A stretch of 64,000 nucleotides of DNA, taken from the NCBI RefSeq assembly GCF_027579695.1, contig NC_083582.1, forward strand, positions 31,998,464 to 32,062,463, written 5' to 3'. Position 1 is the stretch's first letter. Each line of letters begins with the position of its first letter. This document shows positions 60,601 through 64,000 of this stretch, piece by piece. The notes under the pieces are model-generated. The model was not told where the DNA came from. It ran no database searches and saw only the letters and a program-made list of their open reading frames with translations. Position numbers and translations under genes: made by a program. The DNA comes from Neoarius graeffei. Lineage: Eukaryota; Chordata; Actinopteri; Siluriformes; Ariidae.

Positions 60601-63600
60601 AAATTTAATTTACTTTGGGCAAATTTTACCCGAGTTCTGCCCTTGATTATTAACAAACTTGTACTTTGGGAATTTCATCAAGGTGTGCTCGCTTTCTGAA
60701 ATCAACTTCCCTCAATTTTTATCCCCCGCTGGCTGAAAGGTCAGAAGGGGGATTATGTCGTGGCGATGTCCGTCCATCTCAGGAAGGGTACTCGCCTTCT
60801 GAAATCAGTTCCTCTCACAATTTTTGGAGGAATTTCACGAAACTTGGCGGGATTCTTTGTTATATATCGATAATACACACACTGCAATTTCGTTCAATTC
60901 AGTCGCATTTTATCAGAGTTATGGCCTAGTTGCTAGCGGGGGATATTGTGCTCTCCGAGCACTCGTTTTACTTTGCCTTCATCACTTTCACACATCTTAA
61001 CTCGAATATGCAAGTGTGCGCCAATATAAAATGACTGTGATGTCATCTTTGTGTGTGGGACTTGGCCCGAAGTTGTACTTATACTAAAGTTTTTACTGAG
61101 GCTCTTTTAGGGAAGGATATTGTCATCAGGCATGGTCTAAAGCCCTTAGCAAACCCTGGCCTGCTGTGTGCAAGAGATATAAACGTACATAAATCTTGGT
61201 GCATTGGTCCTGGGGAAAGAAAACAAGTGCAAAAACACCGTAGCAAAATTGGTAAAGGTCGACAGCTAAGCAGTCTATGGGTTTAACTCTCCTGTTGCAC
61301 TTAACTTGACTGACATGAGAGAACTGATTACTCTGCTCCCAGTACATTGTGTTCATATTGATAATCTGGTCATATTGGGGACTTATTGTTTTTAATATCA
61401 CATATTCATGCTACTCTACGAAAAGTATGTATGTGTGTGTGTGAGAGAGAGATTTGGACTGCTGAAGTCTGTTCTGTGGTTGCAGGTTTTGGACCTTTTG
61501 TCCCCTAGCTCTCCGGATCTGCCAATCCGTGAAGACAAGGATAAAAATATCATCATTCCAGGCTTAACTCACACCCCCCTCTCGTCTTTCTCCGATTTTC
61601 ATGCCTGCTTTGTGCCAGCCAGTTTGAACCGCACGACAGCCTCTACCAAACTAAACCAGCGCTCCAGTCGCAGTCATGCAATACTCCTCATTAAGGTATC
61701 ATCCTCAGTCCTGCCTCCTGAAGCTGCGTGCTCCTTTTTACTTCAAGCATCTTAACAGGTTGTGGTCTCTGTGTGGTAGACCATGATTTGGTAGCTGGTG
61801 CTGAAATCAGTGTTCTCCCTGCAAAAAAATAAATAAACCAACCCACTGGCTCGCGGTGTGCCTGCTGGGGAAAATTTAAGGAGAAAACACAAGCTGTCTA
61901 AGCAGTTCTGAATATGATAGTACCCATCTTGCTTTTCACTCTTTTGCTGGCCGGTGTGGCATACTGTGATCAGGAAAACTGAAATATTTAATGTTTGCAT
62001 TACATAAGGGTTGTTTTACAATCAGGGTACGCAGGCTAAAAATCACATTTAACACTTATCTTCAATATCAAAAGGCTTGACTAAATAAGCTTGGTTGTTT
62101 ATTGTAGCCCTGTGATAGCTCTATTTACCATGCAAAAAAACATTGTGATAACGTTATTTTTGGTGAATGTATGGCAATATATGTCTCATTTAGCAAAATT
62201 ACTCGTGTCATTTAGAAAAAGTGCTTTTTTGACCACAGGTAGCTCCAAAAGGGATGCACTTAAATCATTCTTTATACCATAAAACAAATATTTGGTTCCA
62301 TATCATTGGAAACATAGTTAAGTGTTAATGTTGAATGCCAGTAAGTTTTCAGACTATTTTGATCAAATTAGTATGTAATTGTGTCAAAAAAAAATGTCCT
62401 CTCCGAGACAGCTAATTTTTCAATATAAAATAACATATCTAAAATGATTATTTTCATCCTAAAATGTGGTCAAGATATTGGGACATAAATATGAGAGACA
62501 ACTAACACAAAGCTTACAGCCTTAAACTACATCCACACGACAACGGCAACGAGATTTTTTTTTTTTAGCGGGTAAAAAAAATATCGCGTCCACATGGGCA
62601 ACGGATCAGTAAAATATCAGGTACATATGGCAACGCAACGCTTGCTGAAAACGATGCAATACACATGCCACACCTCTACGTGCGCTGTAAGACGGTCCCA
62701 TCGGAGACACCAGAACAATAGAAGTAGGACGCATGCGCATAAACCCCTTCTTCTACCCGGCGTGAATGAGTGAGTGCTGCTTGTTCTGGTCATGTGGTTG
62801 TGACATCATCGTAAACAAATCCGTTCTACTCATCCAAACGACTTCGCAACGGCGCCGTTGCCAGATTTTTCCACTCTGGAACCCGTTCTCAAAAGATTTC
62901 GTTTTGGGGCACCCAAAACGCCGGTGCCGTGTGGACGCCAGGCCGAAACGCTAAAAAATTTTATCGGATTCACCTGAATCCGTTGCCGTGTGGACAGGGC
63001 CTTATATTTAAAAGCACTATGGAAGTAGTGGATTCTGAATTGTCAAAAAAAAGTCCTCTCCGAGAATCACTTCATTTGTTTCTCGCATCTTATAGCAGAT
63101 TACACAAAACTACCATACACACATGTCAAGAAATTACCTGAAATCTGTTCTTTAACTTGTCCTTCACTTAAAAACTGGTACAAGAACCAGTTTGAATCAA
63201 TTTGAATTTTGGACCCCTGTGACACAAACTTTGTACCTTGATTGTAAAACAACCCATAATGTCTGTGTATATCCTGGCATTTATTTTTGTTAGCCCTTTT
63301 GGATCAGTGACGAGTACAAAGACAGACAGAATTTGTCTTTTTTTTTTTTTTTTTTTTTTTAAATCCCAGGTGGTGAAAGGTCAGCGTGTTCCTCCTCACC
63401 GACAGCAGACAGGAAAGCTGTATCTTGTGGACCTTGCTGTTCTGAGGACAACCGACGCACAGGAAACCAGGGCATCCGCCTGAAAGAAAGCGGTGCTATA
63501 AACTTGTCTCTCTTCACCCTGAGCAAGGTGGTGGACTGTCTGAACACGGGGACTGGGGGGGCGTGTGCCCTACAGGGACAGCAAGCTCACCCGTCTTTTA

Positions 63601-63965
63601 CAAGATTCACTCGGTGGTTCAGCTCATTCAGTCATGATCACAAACATTGCCCCTGAGTATCAGTACTATTTTGATACATTCTCTGCCCTCAACTTTGCTG
63701 CCAAATCCAAGCAAGTCATCAACAGGCCGTTTGTCAGAGAGACAGTGGTTGCGCCCATGAATGGTGAGCCTTCAGTCCTTTGGGTTCGGTTTGCTTAACT
63801 GGTTGAAAGCATTTATTCATGAGCTCTGTGATCTTTTCTTTCAGCTGCAGGAAAGAGGTCCAGAGAGGAGCAAGATGCCGCGGGACCAAGAGAAGCCCAG
63901 AATAAGAAGCTGAAGGAAGGCAAGAAAGTGGAGCAGCCATCCCCCCCACTCGCACATCCCCATAG
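51470..63965 (+). CDS. kif22: Kinesin-like protein KIF22 (Kid), first six coding exons
   Basis: KIF22 is a kinesin-10 motor that binds chromosome arms and moves them toward microtubule plus ends in mitosis. Coding exons join 51470-51660, 53260-53387, 59018-59172, 61486-61695, 63370-63763 and 63845-63965, with GT-AG introns and matching phases. They give nearly the whole motor domain: [16 protein letters not shown]-loop GPTGAGKT (split by an intron), [10 protein letters not shown], switch I NQRSSRSH, then [16 protein letters not shown] and [17 protein letters not shown]. The ATG at 51470 is chosen because [10 protein letters not shown] begins 18 residues later, as in short fish N-termini. The neck, coiled coil and DNA-binding C-terminus lie beyond the window. 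Exon 5 has two opposite 1-base shifts. Confidence 0.92.
51771..52390. mobile_element. MITE with GTGTGTTCACACGGCA ends
   Basis: The right end TGCCGTGTGAACACC is the inverted copy of the left. ACCGGTGTA-type motifs recur inside. It lies in kif22 intron 1. Non-coding. Confidence 0.75.
52428..53091. mobile_element. PIF/Harbinger-like MITE
   Basis: Ends TGGCCCTTTTCCACTACC and GTAGTGGAAACGCGGCA are inverted copies flanked by TTA, a typical Harbinger target. The interior is rich in CAGCTCGCTTCAGC and its complement. Non-coding. Confidence 0.75.
53260..53387 (+). CDS. kif22: kif22 coding exon 2, first half of the P-loop
   Basis: Encodes [20 protein letters not shown] and [15 protein letters not shown]; the Walker A glycine codon is split at the donor (GTATGA). 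The acceptor is TTTGTGTAG. Confidence 0.92.
53565..53765 (-). mobile_element. Mermaid-type SINE, degenerate, minus strand
   Basis: CGCATGTCTTTGGACGGTGG and the reversed head near 53745-53765 identify the family; about half the body is lost. Confidence 0.75.
53945..54240 (+). mobile_element. tRNA-derived SINE, split by a short repeat
   Basis: GTGGTAGCTCAGTGGTGATG is an A box and GAGTTGAATTCCCAGCACC a B box. The body (GGGCCCTTGAGCAACATC) resumes after an insert at about 54030-54146 that begins AATAATAATGTTACATTTAT and ends in an AAATAAATAAA tail. Confidence 0.72.
54557..55581 (-). pseudogene. Tc1-like transposase, 298 codons open, start region damaged
   Basis: From 55456 down, the frame encodes [70 protein letters not shown] and [19 protein letters not shown]. 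Asp, Asp and Glu are in DD34E spacing, counting from the first Asp of QDND. Upstream, the ATG at 55579-55581 is followed by a stop at codon 3 (TGA for TGG). One A is missing in AAACCATTTC, which shifts the HTH region out of frame. These lesions should inactivate it, but the catalytic domain is intact. Confidence 0.9.
55918..57006 (+). mobile_element. LINE 3' fragment inside the Tc1 element
   Basis: The start GCTTCATCCACCAGGCTGTC, then CAGGATGCTGAACTCTGTCC and the end GACAAAGAATCTTTGAATCT resemble the last codons and 3' UTR of a fish LINE. AAATTC occurs on both sides as a short target duplication. It contains a foldback MITE. Confidence 0.68.
56237..56845. mobile_element. Foldback MITE with arms of nearly 200 bp
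   Basis: GAGTGATTCCACGCTTATGG at the left and its complement at the right begin inverted arms of about 190 bp (CACAAAACATGTAATCTTTA inside both). About 230 bp separates the arms. Non-coding. Confidence 0.85.
57121..58473. mobile_element. hAT-type element, TAGGG ends
   Basis: TAGGGTTGGGCGGTAT and ATACCGCCCAACCCTA are perfect inverted ends flanked by the exact 8-bp duplication GTGTGAAA at 57113-57120 and 58474-58481. No transposase is recognised inside, so it is non-autonomous. It lies in kif22 intron 2. Confidence 0.9.
58482..59017 (+). other. kif22 intron 2, right end
   Basis: Mostly unique sequence up to the exon 3 acceptor (TATGTAG). No other feature recognised. Confidence 0.45.
59018..59172 (+). 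CDS. kif22: kif22 coding exon 3, second half of the P-loop
   Basis: Begins with the rest of the split Gly codon, then [20 protein letters not shown], ending [13 protein letters not shown]. Together with exon 2 it completes GPTGAGKT. The preceding intron is 5.6 kb of transposons. Confidence 0.92.
59517..60970 (+). repeat. Satellite-like array of about 180-bp monomers inside a DNA repeat
   Basis: Monomers at about 59569-59757, 59758-59936, 59937-60500 (SINE-interrupted) and 60501-60679, plus partial ones, share CTTCTGAAATCAACTCCTCT, TTTGTTATATGTCGGTA and GACAATTTCATGA. The block begins with CCCCCGCTGGCCGAAAGG, repeats that start at 60721 and closes with GCTAGCGGGGGAT. This suggests a transposon carrying internal tandem repeats. 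Confidence 0.8.
60054..60428 (-). mobile_element. Mermaid-type SINE in the satellite array
   Basis: A minus-strand full copy with an exact 12-bp duplication TGATTTAATTTA at 60042-60053 and 60429-60440. Few changes from the family consensus, so relatively young. Confidence 0.92.
60971..61485 (+). other. kif22 intron 3, right end
   Basis: No repeat or gene recognised apart from a short GT/GA run just before the exon 4 acceptor (TTGCAG). Confidence 0.45.
61486..61695 (+). CDS. kif22: kif22 coding exon 4, switch I
   Basis: Encodes [40 protein letters not shown] and [19 protein letters not shown]. The SSRSH motif is kinesin switch I. Seventy codons, phase 0 at both ends. Confidence 0.92.
62008..63254. 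mobile_element. DNA transposon copy, GGTTGTTTTACAATCAGGG ends (copy 2)
   Basis: GGGTTGTTTTACAATCAGGG to GATTGTAAAACAACCC. It aligns with copy 1 (46153-46935) except for an insertion at 62525-62998. It lies in kif22 intron 4. Confidence 0.82.
62525..62998. mobile_element. MITE inserted in the DNA transposon
   Basis: Copy 1 at 46.6 kb reads straight through GCCTTATATTTAAAAGC, while here GCCTTA is duplicated (62519-62524 and 62999-63004) around 474 bp. The ends are inverted (CATCCACACGACAACGGCAA versus CCGTTGCCGTGTGGACAGGG). Non-coding. Confidence 0.85.
63370..63763 (+). CDS. kif22: kif22 coding exon 5 with two compensating 1-base shifts
   Basis: The exon starts [20 protein letters not shown] and DLA, then loses the frame at about 63439, where GCTGTTCTG stands for an expected GCTGGTTCTG (one G missing). 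The frame for [18 protein letters not shown] and [18 protein letters not shown] is open in +1. At 63555-63561 a G7 run has one G too many and returns the frame for [20 protein letters not shown]. As given, the switch II DLAGSE motif and about 40 residues are lost and a stop appears at 63482-63484. Both lesions are in G runs, so sequencing or assembly error is the simplest cause. Confidence 0.88.
63845..63965 (+). CDS. kif22: kif22 coding exon 6
   Basis: Encodes [20 protein letters not shown] and [20 protein letters not shown], the basic, poorly conserved segment after the motor domain. Donor GTGTGT; the gene continues past the window. Confidence 0.8.
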
Positions 63966-64000
63966 GTGTGTTGTCTAGATCAGTATAGGTTTAAGGGCCA

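Overview
The window is nuclear DNA of a ray-finned fish. It holds two host genes, both on the + strand and split by introns, in about 64 kb that is otherwise almost entirely transposable elements. The Tc1/mariner copies with roughly 200-bp terminal repeats, the tRNA-derived SINE with a GATGAG tail (Mermaid/Merman type, known from catfishes and other teleosts), Gmr1-like gypsy elements, Neptune-type Penelope elements and hAT MITEs all point to a teleost. A catfish-like (otophysan) source is plausible but not proven.

Layout. 1-1.4 kb: AT-rich repeat holding a SINE. 1.47-17.24 kb: the last nine coding exons of a Rho GTPase-activating protein of the ARHGAP9/12/15/27 group (closest to ARHGAP27), coding for the end of a PH domain, a linker and a complete RhoGAP domain. 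Its introns hold Tc1 elements, hAT elements and a five-deep nest of transposons (8.8-15.7 kb). 17.2-19.6 kb: 3' UTR and downstream DNA broken by a hAT insertion with an exact 8-bp target duplication. 19.8-23.4 kb: LINE, MITE and unassigned DNA. 23.4-35.6 kb: two minus-strand Ty3/gypsy elements side by side, both with integrase upstream of reverse transcriptase (Gmr1-like order). The first contains a Tc1 element that itself contains a Penelope-like element with a 14-bp target duplication. 36.4-38.3 kb: a chromodomain gypsy fragment and a LINE fragment. 38.8-40.7 kb: degenerate tRNA-Ser and tRNA-Leu copies, plus a SINE with a tRNA-like head, a 5S-rRNA-like tail and a perfect 13-bp target duplication. 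41.3-45.1 kb: a cluster of Mermaid-type SINEs. 45-51 kb: DNA transposons, a long TA/TG microsatellite, a THAP-like ORF, and a 0.9-kb minisatellite of about 36 units, each carrying a CCAAT and a GC box. 51.47-63.97 kb: the first six coding exons of kinesin KIF22, with introns full of MITEs, Tc1, hAT and satellite-like repeats; the gene runs off the right edge.

The two host genes are unrelated in function: Rho-family GTPase inactivation versus a chromosome-binding mitotic kinesin. They share only orientation and a 34-kb repeat-filled interval. Almost every other long reading frame is a decayed transposase, reverse transcriptase, integrase or gag, or an artefact of tandem repeats. KIF22 exon 5 carries two opposite 1-base shifts in G runs that destroy the DLAGSE motif; these look more like assembly errors than real mutations. 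All coordinates and motifs were read by eye from the sequence, and no database search was run.
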